From JBEKYD01 sp049509915 (GTDB lineage: Bacteria > Acidobacteriota > Terriglobia > Bryobacterales > Bryobacteraceae), in assembly GCA_049509915.1 (NCBI GenBank), contig JBEKZL010000191.1, forward strand, positions 1 to 15,211: a DNA stretch of 15,211 nucleotides, given 5' to 3'. Within the stretch, counting starts at the first letter, position 1; each line of letters starts with the position of its first letter. Made by a program: the position numbers and the translations under genes. The notes beneath the pieces were generated by a model. That model saw only the letters and a program-made list of their open reading frames with translations, ran no database searches and was not told the DNA's origin. Positions 6,370 through 13,866 of this stretch are shown piece by piece.

Positions 6370-7695
6370 ATGATCGGCGATCCCGGCCAACGAAACCTGG
6401 CGTTAGGCTTTACGATTCGCAAATTCGACGATCTGGACGCAACGGAGAAGCTATACGTCGGCAAGTTCAAGGATGCAATCGACACTTTCGCCAGCGACAT
6501 CAAGCTCGCTATCAAGGCATTCAAGCAAACTCAGAGCGCCGCAAAAGCAGCGTTGGAGAAGCAGAAGAACGATCACTCGGACAAGCACGATTTCAAGGAC
6601 TACCTGTTTGGAAAGGGTGCCTATACCGGCGGGAAGGGGTACATCGAACAGCTTCGCAAAATCGGAATGTCGGCGCCCGCGCTCCTGCGTTACAAAGGCG
6701 TCAAGGACGCATTCGATAAATTGAAGCGTCCGCTTGCGAACATGCCCGCCCAGGTGACTTTATTAGAAGGCGTGCCAGTCGCCGCGGCGACGCTCAAGAA
6801 AAAGGACGAGAAGAATTCCACGACAGAAACCTGCTGGATCGCTGCTTTCGAAACGGAAACGGTGCTGGGCCTAAAAAACAAGCCTCCTGGAAAGGGCCAG
6901 ATTATTGGAAAGGTTCAGTTCAATATACCCCTGCTCACCATTCACACCGGCGTCGACGAAGCCTACGTGAAGGTTGCCGACGGGGTTCGCGATCTCTACG
7001 AAAAAAAGTCTCAGGGTGAAGTCGGCGCCAGCTCCCAATACGTGAAAGACGACGACGACATCTTTACCCGCCGCTATGCCACCATGTGGAAGGGCAAGGA
7101 CGTGCTGAAGAGCCTGCTGGGCACGCAGGCCGGCTACCTGAAAGGCAAGTTTGCGACTCAGAATGGCCGTACTCTCCCGAAGGTCGCGGACCCGCTTGCG
7201 CCGGACCCAAACGTCAAAAAGGTGCAGGCATTCGAAGCGCACCAGGTGCCCAACCTCACCGCGGGAGCCGATCTAGAGACCCGCCAGATGCTCCACGTCC
7301 ACCAGGAACTGGGAAGCGGCCCCTCCGGTCGAGGTCTATGTTTAAGCTCCGTCTCGCTATCGCAGGTGGAGGCAACCGGTGGCACTTGGAAGACAAAGGT
7401 AAAGAAGTCCTACGCGAATAACGGCACACCCTTCGCGGGGAGTGACAATCTGCTGGTGCTTGTCGATCTTTCACTGGTGCCTCCGGGAAAGGAGTTGTTC
7501 TACAATCTCTACCGTCCGGAGGCTCAGGAACGCGCCGTGGCTGTGAGATTGAAAACGAATGCCGGCGACTTCAGCGACAACGCGCATGCTCAACAGCGTC
7601 TCCAAGAACCGCGAGCTGTACCTCCGCGTCCTCACTCCCGATTTCATCGTGAATTGGAGCGAGATAGAGCCGGAGCTGCCCAAATAGGAAGGTGA
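6370..7695 (+). CDS. Unknown protein, probably frameshifted near its 3' end
   Basis: I do not recognise a family with certainty. The 441-residue reading begins with a lysine-rich, helical region (residues about 15-120, KFKDAIDTFASDIKLAIKAF), followed by a mixed alpha/beta part (QIIGKVQFNIPLLTIHTGVDE) and a later segment with LCLSSVSLSQVEAT and NLLVLVDLSLVPPG. There is no signal peptide. ATG 6370 is preferred over GTG 6361 because GAGG (6358-6361) lies 8 nt before it. From about residue 405 the frame turns arginine/alanine/glutamine-rich (QQRLQEPRAVPPRPHSRF), like out-of-frame translation. The +1 frame instead gives MLNSVSKNRELYLRVLTPDF and on to SEIEPELPK with a stop at 7685-7687, which looks genuine. 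The 3' layout (Ser-rich strand, VDLS, NREL) recalls ADP-ribosyltransferase toxins, but only weakly. Confidence 0.6.
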   Translation: MIGDPGQRNLALGFTIRKFDDLDATEKLYVGKFKDAIDTFASDIKLAIKAFKQTQSAAKAALEKQKNDHSDKHDFKDYLFGKGAYTGGKGYIEQLRKIGMSAPALLRYKGVKDAFDKLKRPLANMPAQVTLLEGVPVAAATLKKKDEKNSTTETCWIAAFETETVLGLKNKPPGKGQIIGKVQFNIPLLTIHTGVDEAYVKVADGVRDLYEKKSQGEVGASSQYVKDDDDIFTRRYATMWKGKDVLKSLLGTQAGYLKGKFATQNGRTLPKVADPLAPDPNVKKVQAFEAHQVPNLTAGADLETRQMLHVHQELGSGPSGRGLCLSSVSLSQVEATGGTWKTKVKKSYANNGTPFAGSDNLLVLVDLSLVPPGKELFYNLYRPEAQERAVAVRLKTNAGDFSDNAHAQQRLQEPRAVPPRPHSRFHRELERDRAGAAQIGR

Positions 7696-7707
7696 AGGGG
7701 TGCCCCT
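7696..7707. terminator. Small GC hairpin between convergent genes
   Basis: AGGGG (7696-7700) and CCCCT (7703-7707) are complementary, giving at least a 4-bp stem with a GTGC loop, right where two convergent genes end. It is short and lacks T-runs, so it is only a weak candidate for a shared terminator. Confidence 0.25.
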
Positions 7708-8266
7708 ACTCCAATCGCGGCAGATGTTCCGGTTGCACCAGCAGGCGAATGGAACGGGCTTGCCCAGGGGTCCTCTCAATGAGGCTGTTGCGCTCCAGGG
7801 TCTTGATCATTTCGTGAATCGACGGCGGGGATACCCGAAAGTAGCGCTCCAGGTCGGCCTCGGCCGGAGCCTGGCGGTGAATCTTGGTGTAGTTGTAGAT
7901 GAAGGCCAGATATTGCCCCTGTTTCGCGGTGAATCGCGGCGCCACGGCCGGGTCAAGCTTCGGCGCCGGATCGATGCTGACCTCGAAGGCGTCCTCGCCG
8001 AAGCTTTCGACGACGCGTACTTTGAGAAGGTAGACCTGTCCGCCGATGACGGTACGAACCGGTCTCTTGGCAGCGGCGTAAAGGTTCCCGCGCAGCTCTT
8101 TCCCATCCGCGCTGGAACTCGCGTAGTTCGCGATCCCGAAGCCTGCGCCGCTCCTATAGGCGAACACCCATTCCCGGCCGTCCTTGTACTCGACCCCAAT
8201 TGACTGAGCGCCCAGCGACCGCGCGTGACCACATAACCCTTGGAGCAATGTCTCCGGTTTTCCCAT
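7706..8266 (-). CDS. Transcriptional regulator with a C-terminal LexA-type winged helix
   Basis: A 186-residue protein in two parts. Residues 1-110 are an alpha/beta domain I do not recognise (GVEYKDGREWVFAYRSGAGFG; QVYLLKVRVVESFGEDAFEV). Residues about 112-176 match the LexA DNA-binding domain in order: FTAKQGQYLAFIYNYTKIHR, the APAEADLERYFRVSPPSIHEM recognition helix region, and IKTLERNSLIERTPGQARSI wing. LexA itself has this domain at the N-terminus followed by a peptidase; here it is C-terminal and there is no Ser/Lys peptidase, so it is not an SOS repressor of the usual kind. It is probably a DNA-binding regulator whose N-terminal half senses or binds something. The ATG at 8266 has no clear Shine-Dalgarno. 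It is convergent with the unknown gene that ends at 7695. Confidence 0.75.
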   Translation of the reverse strand: MGKPETLLQGLCGHARSLGAQSIGVEYKDGREWVFAYRSGAGFGIANYASSSADGKELRGNLYAAAKRPVRTVIGGQVYLLKVRVVESFGEDAFEVSIDPAPKLDPAVAPRFTAKQGQYLAFIYNYTKIHRQAPAEADLERYFRVSPPSIHEMIKTLERNSLIERTPGQARSIRLLVQPEHLPRLE

Positions 8267-8313
8267 TCGGCTATTTTAGGGCATCTCTGGGGACGTTGGA
8301 CTCCAGCTCTTCT

Positions 8314-8613
8314 TCACAGCCCCGGCCGCTCCGCACCATTCAGCCGGAACATCACCCGCAGGTCCGATCGCCAGTTCTCGCCTACGCCGATCCGCTCCAG
8401 GATGGTTTCAGTGGTGGGGTGGAATTCCAGCGCCGGAGTCACCAGCAGCAGGCGCGGCGGTTCGGTGCTCAGCGTGAGGCCGGGGAAATAACCGCGCGCC
8501 GCAAACTCGCCGCGGTCCAGGTGCCATTTGACTCGGATTCAATAGTCCAGCGCTTGCAGCGGCAGTTGCCTGTCGGCGGTCGCCTTGAGCTCGATCACCG
8601 CCAGGCGTCCACG
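8314..8613 (-). pseudogene. Relic of a conserved protein with a PD-(D/E)XK-like motif, in-frame stop
   Basis: On the minus strand one frame reads GRLAVIELKATADRQLPLQA, then LDY, a TGA at 8539-8541, then IRVKWHLDRGEFAARGYFPG, LTLSTEPPRLLLVTPALEFH, PTTETILERIGVGENWR and a stop at 8314-8316. The protein-like pattern continues unbroken across the TGA, where Trp (TGG) would fit DYW. VIELKAT has the ExK form of PD-(D/E)XK nuclease-type folds. The N-terminal half is absent: before 8613 the frame runs into a G/C-run tract (8622-8655). I recall similar proteins from Acidobacteria but cannot name the family. It is truncated and interrupted, so a functional product is unlikely. Confidence 0.6.
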
Positions 8614-8774
8614 GCTATCGTGGGGAAACCGGGGACAGGGGGGAAAACCGGAGGGAAAACCCAAATCGGACCCGGCGCCGGTAACTGCCGGGCGGATCCG
8701 TCAGTCCGGAAACCGTTTGGCGGCGGGGAGTCCCTCCGGAATCCGGCCGGGCGGACCATCGGGCGTGTCGCGGC

Positions 8775-10256
8775 TCATTGGGACTCCCGGTTCGCAATGT
8801 GCCAGCCCCGCGTTGCCGCCAGCCCGATCACCGCTATCATGGCCGACAGCCAGGCGAACCAGTCGCCGTGGCGGGTATAGAAGGTCTTCTCCGAGGTGTA
8901 GCGGAAGCCGTTTAACGAGGTTGCCTCGGTGTAGGATGGCAAACTGCCGCGCACGCGGCCGGCGGAGTCGATGGTTGCGGTTACGCCGTCGTTGGTGGCA
9001 CGCAGAATCCAGCGGCGGTTTTCGGCGGCGCGCATGCGCAGGATTTCCAGGTGCTGCTGGCGGGCGGCAGTGCGGCCGAACCATCCATCGTTGGAGATGT
9101 TGAACAGGACTTCGGCGCCGCGGTTCACGAATTCACGGACGAATCCCGGAAACACCGATTCGTAACAGATGAAAGCACCCAGGGTGTGCGAACCCACGGG
9201 CGAAACCAGCACACGGCCGCCGGCGGCGAAATCACCGGCTTCGGTCGAGATCTTGCGCGTCAGCCAGCCGAACGGCCATGGCACGTATTCGCCGAAGGGC
9301 ACCAGGTGGACCTTGTCGTAGCGGCTCACCGCGTTCCCGTCAGGCGACACCAGTTCGGCCGAATTGGTCGGCTCGCCATCCACGGTGCGGCCCACCACAC
9401 CCGCCAGGAAATAGGCCTTAGTGGTTTCGGCCAGTTGGTTAGCATAGCGGCGGAAGCGCGGATCCTGGTCATAGTAGAGCGGCGCTGGCACCTCCGGCCA
9501 CACGATGATGGAGGGCGGCGTTTGCGGCTGGGCCAGGGCGCCGCGCAGAGTCAACGCAAGCTGCTCGTTGAGCATGCGGTCGAAAGACTCCGCGGTCCAC
9601 TCCTCGCTTTCGGAGAGATTCGGCTGCACCAGCAGCGCCGTCTCCCGCCCACGCACCGCGTCGGGCAGGGGCGGCAGCAAGAGGGTGAACAGCACCGGCA
9701 GCAGCCAGAGCATTTCGGCGCGCGGCCGGCCGAGCGCGGCCAAGGCCAGTGCCGTGGCCATCATGGCGAACAGGAACGAAATGCCCCACACCCCGGTGAG
9801 GGGCGCGAGGCGCAAGGGCAGGCCCATGTCAATTCCGGCGTTGCCCAGAGCCAGCCACGCGAACCCCAGGCTGCCGTGGGTGGCCTCCAGGGCAACCCAC
9901 AGAGCGGCTACCGACGGGATCGCCCACCAGCGCCGCATCAGGATGCCGGCACCGAGCGCGAACACTCCCATGTGAATTCCCTTGGCCGCCGCGAACAGCG
10001 CCAACAGCGCCCAGCCCTCGGCTTCGCCCACGCCGCCGTGGACAGCCAGAACGAACTGAATCCAGTAGCAAACGCCAGCCCAGTACACTACCCCGCAGAT
10101 CCATCCCTGGGCAAAGCGCCGCCACGGGCGGGCTTCCCGCGCGGCCGCCATCAACAGGGGCGATAGCGCCACCGGAGCCAGCCAAACGTAATGGAATTTC
10201 GGAAATACCAGAATGGAGAGCAACGCGGAGACGAGAGCCAATATCCAGTTCAGCAT
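8775..10256 (-). CDS. lnt: Apolipoprotein N-acyltransferase
   Basis: A 493-residue inner-membrane enzyme that transfers the third acyl chain from a phospholipid to the N-terminal cysteine of lipoproteins, the last maturation step in Gram-negative envelopes. The N-terminal 200 residues contain several hydrophobic helices (MLNWILALVSALLSILVF; WALLALFAAAKGIHMGVFAL). The nitrilase-like domain carries the triad E255 (VWPEVPAP), K315 (DKVHLVPFGEYVPW) and C364 (FICYESVFPGF), followed by FNISNDGWFG and a final membrane helix near residue 470. Length fits the family. The ATG lies 15 nt after the lipA stop and has no strong Shine-Dalgarno, which suggests translational coupling in the cluster. It is the last gene of the minus-strand series. 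Identification is very secure. Confidence 0.97.
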   Translation of the reverse strand: MLNWILALVSALLSILVFPKFHYVWLAPVALSPLLMAAAREARPWRRFAQGWICGVVYWAGVCYWIQFVLAVHGGVGEAEGWALLALFAAAKGIHMGVFALGAGILMRRWWAIPSVAALWVALEATHGSLGFAWLALGNAGIDMGLPLRLAPLTGVWGISFLFAMMATALALAALGRPRAEMLWLLPVLFTLLLPPLPDAVRGRETALLVQPNLSESEEWTAESFDRMLNEQLALTLRGALAQPQTPPSIIVWPEVPAPLYYDQDPRFRRYANQLAETTKAYFLAGVVGRTVDGEPTNSAELVSPDGNAVSRYDKVHLVPFGEYVPWPFGWLTRKISTEAGDFAAGGRVLVSPVGSHTLGAFICYESVFPGFVREFVNRGAEVLFNISNDGWFGRTAARQQHLEILRMRAAENRRWILRATNDGVTATIDSAGRVRGSLPSYTEATSLNGFRYTSEKTFYTRHGDWFAWLSAMIAVIGLAATRGWHIANRESQ

Positions 10257-10260
10257 AAAA

Positions 10261-10288
10261 GCTTTCAGCGGTCAGCTTTCGGCGATCA
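10261..10288 (+). repeat. 14-bp imperfect tandem repeat across the lipA stop
   Basis: GCTTTCAGCGGTCA (10261-10274) is followed at once by GCTTTCGGCGATCA (10275-10288), 12 of 14 bases identical. The lipA stop codon lies inside the first unit, and the last lipA codons lie in the second, so the repeat has shaped the end of that protein. Confidence 0.7.
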
Positions 10289-11186
10289 GCTCTCTCACCT
10301 GGTCCGCCATGTAGGAACTGCGCACCAACGGGCCGCTGAATACCATCTTGAAACCCAGCCCGAGGCCGCAGGCGCGATAGGCTTCAAACCGCTCCAGGCC
10401 GACGTACTCCACCACCGGCAGATGGCGGCGCGTGGGCTGCAAATACTGGCCGATGGTGGCCACGTCGGTGCCGCTCTGGCGCAGGTCGGCCATGAGTGTC
10501 CGCACTTCGGCGTCGGTCTCTCCAAGGCCCACCATGAAGCCGGACTTAGTGAGCGCGTCGGGCCGGTGGCGGCGGGCATAAGCCAGCACCGCCAACGATT
10601 GCCGGTAATCGGCCTGCGGACGCACGCGGGCGTAAAGGCGCCCCACGGTTTCCATGTTGTGATTGAAAACGTGGGGACCGGCGTCGAGCACGCGCGCCAC
10701 CGCGTCCATGTCGCCGCAAAAATCCGGTGTCAGCACTTCCACCCGCGCCTCGGGCAGCGCCCGGCGAACTTCGCGCACGGTTTCGGCGAAATGGCGGGAG
10801 CCCCCATCGGGGAGGTCGTCGCGATTCACGCTGGTGATCACCACGTAGCGCAGTTGCATCTCGGCAGCCATGCAGGCCACCTGGGCCGGCTCGGCGGCAT
10901 CGAGACGGCGGTCGTCGGCCCGCCGCAGCTTCGAGACCGAGCAGAAGCCGCACGCGCGGGTGCAGCGCTCCCCCAGAATCATGAAGGTGGCAGCGCCCCG
11001 GTGAAAGCACTCGTGAATGTTGGGGCAGCGCGCCGACTCGCACACCGTGTGCAGGCCTTTTTGCCGCAACGAGCGCTTCAACAGGTGGAGCGATTCGAAA
11101 TGCGTCGGGCTCTTACGCGCCCACTCGGGAAGTCGGGGACTCGGCGGGCCGGTCCCGGTGTCGATCTCGACCAGGGGAGTGCTCAC
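10272..11186 (-). CDS. lipA: Lipoyl synthase
   Basis: A 304-residue radical SAM enzyme that inserts two sulfurs into protein-bound octanoyl groups to make lipoyl cofactors of 2-oxoacid dehydrogenases and the glycine cleavage system. Both iron-sulfur sites are complete: the auxiliary cluster CX4CX5C at C49, C54 and C60 (CESARCPNIHEC) and the radical SAM CX3CX2C at C75, C79 and C82 (CTRACGFC). The C-terminal RSSY motif, whose serine ligates the auxiliary cluster by family knowledge, is present (VRSSYMADQV). The start is GTG at 11186, 1 nt after the TGA of the upstream SPOR gene, so coupling is likely. It does not stand beside lipB in this window. Identification is very secure; its place in an envelope-gene operon is the only unusual aspect. 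Confidence 0.98.
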   Translation of the reverse strand: MSTPLVEIDTGTGPPSPRLPEWARKSPTHFESLHLLKRSLRQKGLHTVCESARCPNIHECFHRGAATFMILGERCTRACGFCSVSKLRRADDRRLDAAEPAQVACMAAEMQLRYVVITSVNRDDLPDGGSRHFAETVREVRRALPEARVEVLTPDFCGDMDAVARVLDAGPHVFNHNMETVGRLYARVRPQADYRQSLAVLAYARRHRPDALTKSGFMVGLGETDAEVRTLMADLRQSGTDVATIGQYLQPTRRHLPVVEYVGLERFEAYRACGLGLGFKMVFSGPLVRSSYMADQVRELIAES

Positions 11187-11187
11187 G

Positions 11188-11769
11188 TCATTTCCGAATC
11201 GGATGGAACCCGGCGCTTTCGAGCTCGGTTTTGGCGTGCGCCATTGCCTGGGTGTTGTCGTACGGCCCCACCAGGATGCGCGTCAGATTATTGGGTCCGG
11301 GCGTGGTGAAGGCCGGGAAGCCCTTGTCTTTGAGGGCGCGCACCACCACCTCGGCATCCGACTGGCCCACCGACATGACCTGCCAGCAGGTCCCCGGCTG
11401 CAATTCCGCGGGCGCCTGGCGCGCCGGCGGGGGCTGGGCGGCCGACGCGGCCGGTTGAGTGGAAGGCTGGGCGGGTTGCGGCTGGTTATCCTCGGCCGGC
11501 GGCGGCGCGGCGGCCTGTTCCGCCGGAGCCGCAGGCTGTTCCGCCGGAGCCGCGGCCGGAGCCGCCGCGGCGGTTGGTTGAGGGCGATCCATGGCCGGCG
11601 AACCGCCCGAAGCCGTGTCCGCCGTTTTGCCCGATCGCGGCGAATTCTGCCCCACCACGTAGCCCATGGCAAAGGCCACCGCAAGCAGCAGCACCGCAAC
11701 AAAGAACCCACTCAGCAACTGGCGGTTTCCCACCACTAATTCAAATTCGCCGGTCTCGTTATTTTTCAT
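11188..11769 (-). CDS. Membrane-anchored SPOR-domain protein
   Basis: A 193-residue protein: a short cytoplasmic tail, one membrane helix at about residues 18-40 (LLSGFFVAVLLLAVAFAMGY), a Pro/Ala/Gln-rich linker to about residue 125, and a C-terminal SPOR domain (CWQVMSVGQSDAEVVVRALK ... ILVGPYDNTQAMAHAKTELE). SPOR domains bind denuded glycan strands of peptidoglycan, often at the division septum, so it probably sits in the inner membrane and reaches into the periplasm. The layout resembles FtsN/DedD-type proteins, but no closer assignment is possible. The linker DNA has an 18-bp direct repeat (11515-11532 and 11536-11553, period 21 nt). It ends 1 nt before lipA and starts 3 nt after the slipin stop, so it is in the operon. 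Confidence 0.88.
   Translation of the reverse strand: MKNNETGEFELVVGNRQLLSGFFVAVLLLAVAFAMGYVVGQNSPRSGKTADTASGGSPAMDRPQPTAAAAPAAAPAEQPAAPAEQAAAPPPAEDNQPQPAQPSTQPAASAAQPPPARQAPAELQPGTCWQVMSVGQSDAEVVVRALKDKGFPAFTTPGPNNLTRILVGPYDNTQAMAHAKTELESAGFHPIRK
11515..11553 (-). repeat. 18-bp direct repeat in the Pro/Ala-rich linker
   Basis: CTGTTCCGCCGGAGCCGC occurs at 11515-11532 and again at 11536-11553, period 21 nt, i.e. seven residues (PAEQ-type units). It keeps frame and would let the linker length vary by slippage. Confidence 0.75.
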
Positions 11770-11772
11770 CCG

Positions 11773-12561
11773 CTAAGAGCCTGCCGGTGGCGCCGGGCCC
11801 GGCCTGCCGACCCGGTCTAGCGCACGTTCCAAAGAAGTAATTATATCCAGCGGCAGCGGGAAGACAATGGTCGTATTGTTGGCCGCGCCGATATCCACCA
11901 GAGTTTGCAAATATCGGAGCTGGATGGCCGCCGGCTGCCTCTGGATCACCTCGGCCGCCATGGCCAGCTTTTCCGAGGCGGTGTACTCGCCGTCGGCGTG
12001 AATGATTTTGGCGCGCTTATCGCGCTCGGCTTCAGCCTGCTTGGCGATGGCGCGGATCATCGATTCCGGCAGGTCCACCTGCTTCACTTCCACCATGGTC
12101 ACCTTCACGCCCCAAGGGGAGGTGTGCTGATCTAGAATCGATTGCAGGCGGAGATTGAGTTTTTCGCGCTGGCTCAACAGCTCGTCCAGTTCGCTTTCGC
12201 CCAGCACGCTGCGGAGCGTGGTCTGCGCCAGTTGCGAGGTGGCGTAAAGGAAGTTGGACACTTCGACCACCGCCAGCCGCGGCTCGACCACCTTAAAATA
12301 GACCACTGCATTCACTTTGACGGTGACGTTGTCGCGCGTGACCACGTCCTGGCCCGGCACCTCCAGGGTATCGATCCGCAGCGAAATACGCACCATCCGG
12401 TCAATCGGTGCGAACACCAGAATCACCCCCGGCCCCTTGGGCTGCGGTAACAGGCGCCCCAGCCGGAAGATCACCGCGCGCTCGTACTCGCGCAGGATCT
12501 TAATAGCACTGAGCAGATAAATAACGACGATAACAACGCCTATGGTTGTAAAATCAAGCAC
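11773..12561 (-). CDS. Slipin / stomatin-like SPFH-domain membrane protein
   Basis: A 262-residue protein with an N-terminal membrane-inserted hydrophobic segment (residues 5-20, TTIGVVIVVIYLLSAI), then the SPFH/Band 7 core: REYERAVIFRLGRLLPQPKG, DVVTRDNVTVKVNAVVYFKV, TTLRSVLGESELDELL and GVKVTMVEVKQVDLPESM. An alpha-helical stretch (AIAKQAEAERDKRAKIIHAD) follows, which oligomerises. This is the bacterial slipin pattern, close to PH1511/YbbK-type proteins. Such proteins form cage-like assemblies and membrane microdomains. The upstream neighbour, 27 nt away, encodes an NfeD/PH1510-type protease; in the archaeal pair that protease cleaves the slipin's C-terminus. The C-terminal region here (NTTIVFPLPLDIITSLERAL) is hydrophobic enough to be a candidate target. 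The start at 12561 follows a TTCCTCC-complement (AGGAGG-type) site on the minus strand. Confidence 0.93.
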   Translation of the reverse strand: MLDFTTIGVVIVVIYLLSAIKILREYERAVIFRLGRLLPQPKGPGVILVFAPIDRMVRISLRIDTLEVPGQDVVTRDNVTVKVNAVVYFKVVEPRLAVVEVSNFLYATSQLAQTTLRSVLGESELDELLSQREKLNLRLQSILDQHTSPWGVKVTMVEVKQVDLPESMIRAIAKQAEAERDKRAKIIHADGEYTASEKLAMAAEVIQRQPAAIQLRYLQTLVDIGAANNTTIVFPLPLDIITSLERALDRVGRPGPAPPAGS

Positions 12562-12588
12562 GCCTTCCTCCTTCGGTCTGCGCTACCG

Positions 12589-13866
12589 TCACGACCCCAT
12601 CGGTTCCACCTTCAGTTGCAGCCCCGCGATGGCGGTGACGCGCACTCGCGCCCCTGCCGCCACAGGGCTGGACGACACGGCGTCCCAGTATTCTCCATGC
12701 ACAAAGATTTTGCCCGCCGGCTCCAGCGCGGTCACGGCGGACCCGATCTCACCCACCATGGCCTCCACGCCAGTCATCGCCTTGTTGCGGCGGGCGCGAA
12801 TCACCAGTGAAAGCAGCAGCACGGTTATGGCGGAAAACGGCAGCGCCAACGCCAGCGCCGTCGACCAGTGAACCCGCATTTCCGGCAACGGGCTGTCCAC
12901 CAGCATGACCGCGCCCAATACCATGGAGACGGCGCCTGACACCGCCAGCACGCCGTGGGCGGCGAATTTCGCTTCCAGCACAAACAGCGTCACCGACAAC
13001 AGCAACAATGCCGCCCCCAGCCAGTTGATCGGCAATACCGACATGGCGGAGAGCCCCAGCAGAACCAGAATGGCCCCGATCGCACCCGGCGCCACCATGC
13101 CCGGCGAGCTGAACTCGACATAGATCAGCAGCGCGCCCACCACCAGCAGAACCAGCGCGATGTTGGGATCGGCGATGGCGGCGATTAGTTTCTGGCGCCA
13201 AGTGGTCTGGTAGGCTTCGATTTCGGCCCCGGCCAGGTGCAAAGTCGCGGTGCTGCCGTCGAACCGGGTCACCGTGCGGCCGTCCAACGCAGCCATCAGG
13301 GCGTTGTCGTTGGCGGCCACCACGTCGATCAGGTGCTGCTCGAGGGCCTCCCGCTCGGTGAAAGAATGGCTCTCCCGGACCGCCGTTTCGGCCAGTTGAC
13401 TGTTGCGCCCCCGCTTGGAAACGATGGACCGCAAGTAAGCCGCGGCATCGTTTTCCACTTTGGCCTTCATGACGGCATCCATTTCCCCGCCATACGCCAC
13501 CGGGTGCGCCGCGCCGGTATTGGTGCCCGGCGCCATGGCGGCCACCTCGCCGGCTTCGAGCAGAAAGAACCCGGCTGAGGCGGCGCGCCCTCCGCTGGGT
13601 GCCACGTAGGTAATCACCGGCACCGGGCAGGCAATCATCTCTTCGATGGTCTCCCGCATGGCATCCATCAGCCCGCCGGGAGTGTTCAGGCGGATCAGAA
13701 GCGCGGCGGCACCTTCAGAGCGCGCCTGTGCAATCGCGCCGGCAACCACTTCGGTGGTAACCGGATGTACAATGCCATCCACTTCCACCGCAATCACTTT
13801 CGGTGGAGCGGCCAATACTGGTGCCGTTAACGCAAACGCTACCAAAATTGGAGCGCTGAGGCGCAT
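12589..13866 (-). CDS. NfeD-family membrane serine protease (slipin-operon partner)
   Basis: A 425-residue protein with a signal peptide (MRLSAPILVAFALTAPVLAA). Residues 22-190 are a ClpP-like protease domain with catalytic Ser97 in GGRAASAGFF and the probable base Lys136 in MKAKVENDAAAYLRS, a Ser-Lys dyad spaced as in the family. A set of membrane helices follows (IALVLLVVGALLIYVEF; AIGAILVLLGLSAMSVLP; LGAALLLLSVTLFVLEA; TALALALPFSAITVLLLS), then a soluble C-terminal NfeD domain with an OB-like fold (GSAVTALEPAGKIFVHGEYW). I chose ATG 13866 because AAGGAAGG lies 5 nt upstream and the signal peptide starts there; an upstream in-frame ATG at 14019 would add a non-protein-like extension across the promoter region. 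It heads the five-gene minus-strand cluster. Confidence 0.94.
   Translation of the reverse strand: MRLSAPILVAFALTAPVLAAPPKVIAVEVDGIVHPVTTEVVAGAIAQARSEGAAALLIRLNTPGGLMDAMRETIEEMIACPVPVITYVAPSGGRAASAGFFLLEAGEVAAMAPGTNTGAAHPVAYGGEMDAVMKAKVENDAAAYLRSIVSKRGRNSQLAETAVRESHSFTEREALEQHLIDVVAANDNALMAALDGRTVTRFDGSTATLHLAGAEIEAYQTTWRQKLIAAIADPNIALVLLVVGALLIYVEFSSPGMVAPGAIGAILVLLGLSAMSVLPINWLGAALLLLSVTLFVLEAKFAAHGVLAVSGAVSMVLGAVMLVDSPLPEMRVHWSTALALALPFSAITVLLLSLVIRARRNKAMTGVEAMVGEIGSAVTALEPAGKIFVHGEYWDAVSSSPVAAGARVRVTAIAGLQLKVEPMGS

Noticed and set aside
8622..8655. Four G-runs that might form a G-quadruplex
   Set aside because: Loops of about 5, 3 and 9 nt make a poor motif, and the tract looks like degraded sequence at a pseudogene border.
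9051..10166. 371-codon plus-strand frame opposite lnt
   Set aside because: Low-complexity Arg/Gln/His composition, no domain pattern, and it opposes the well-supported lnt gene.
10191..11309. 372-codon plus-strand frame opposite lipA
   Set aside because: Antisense to lipA, which has all its cysteine motifs; composition is shadow-like.
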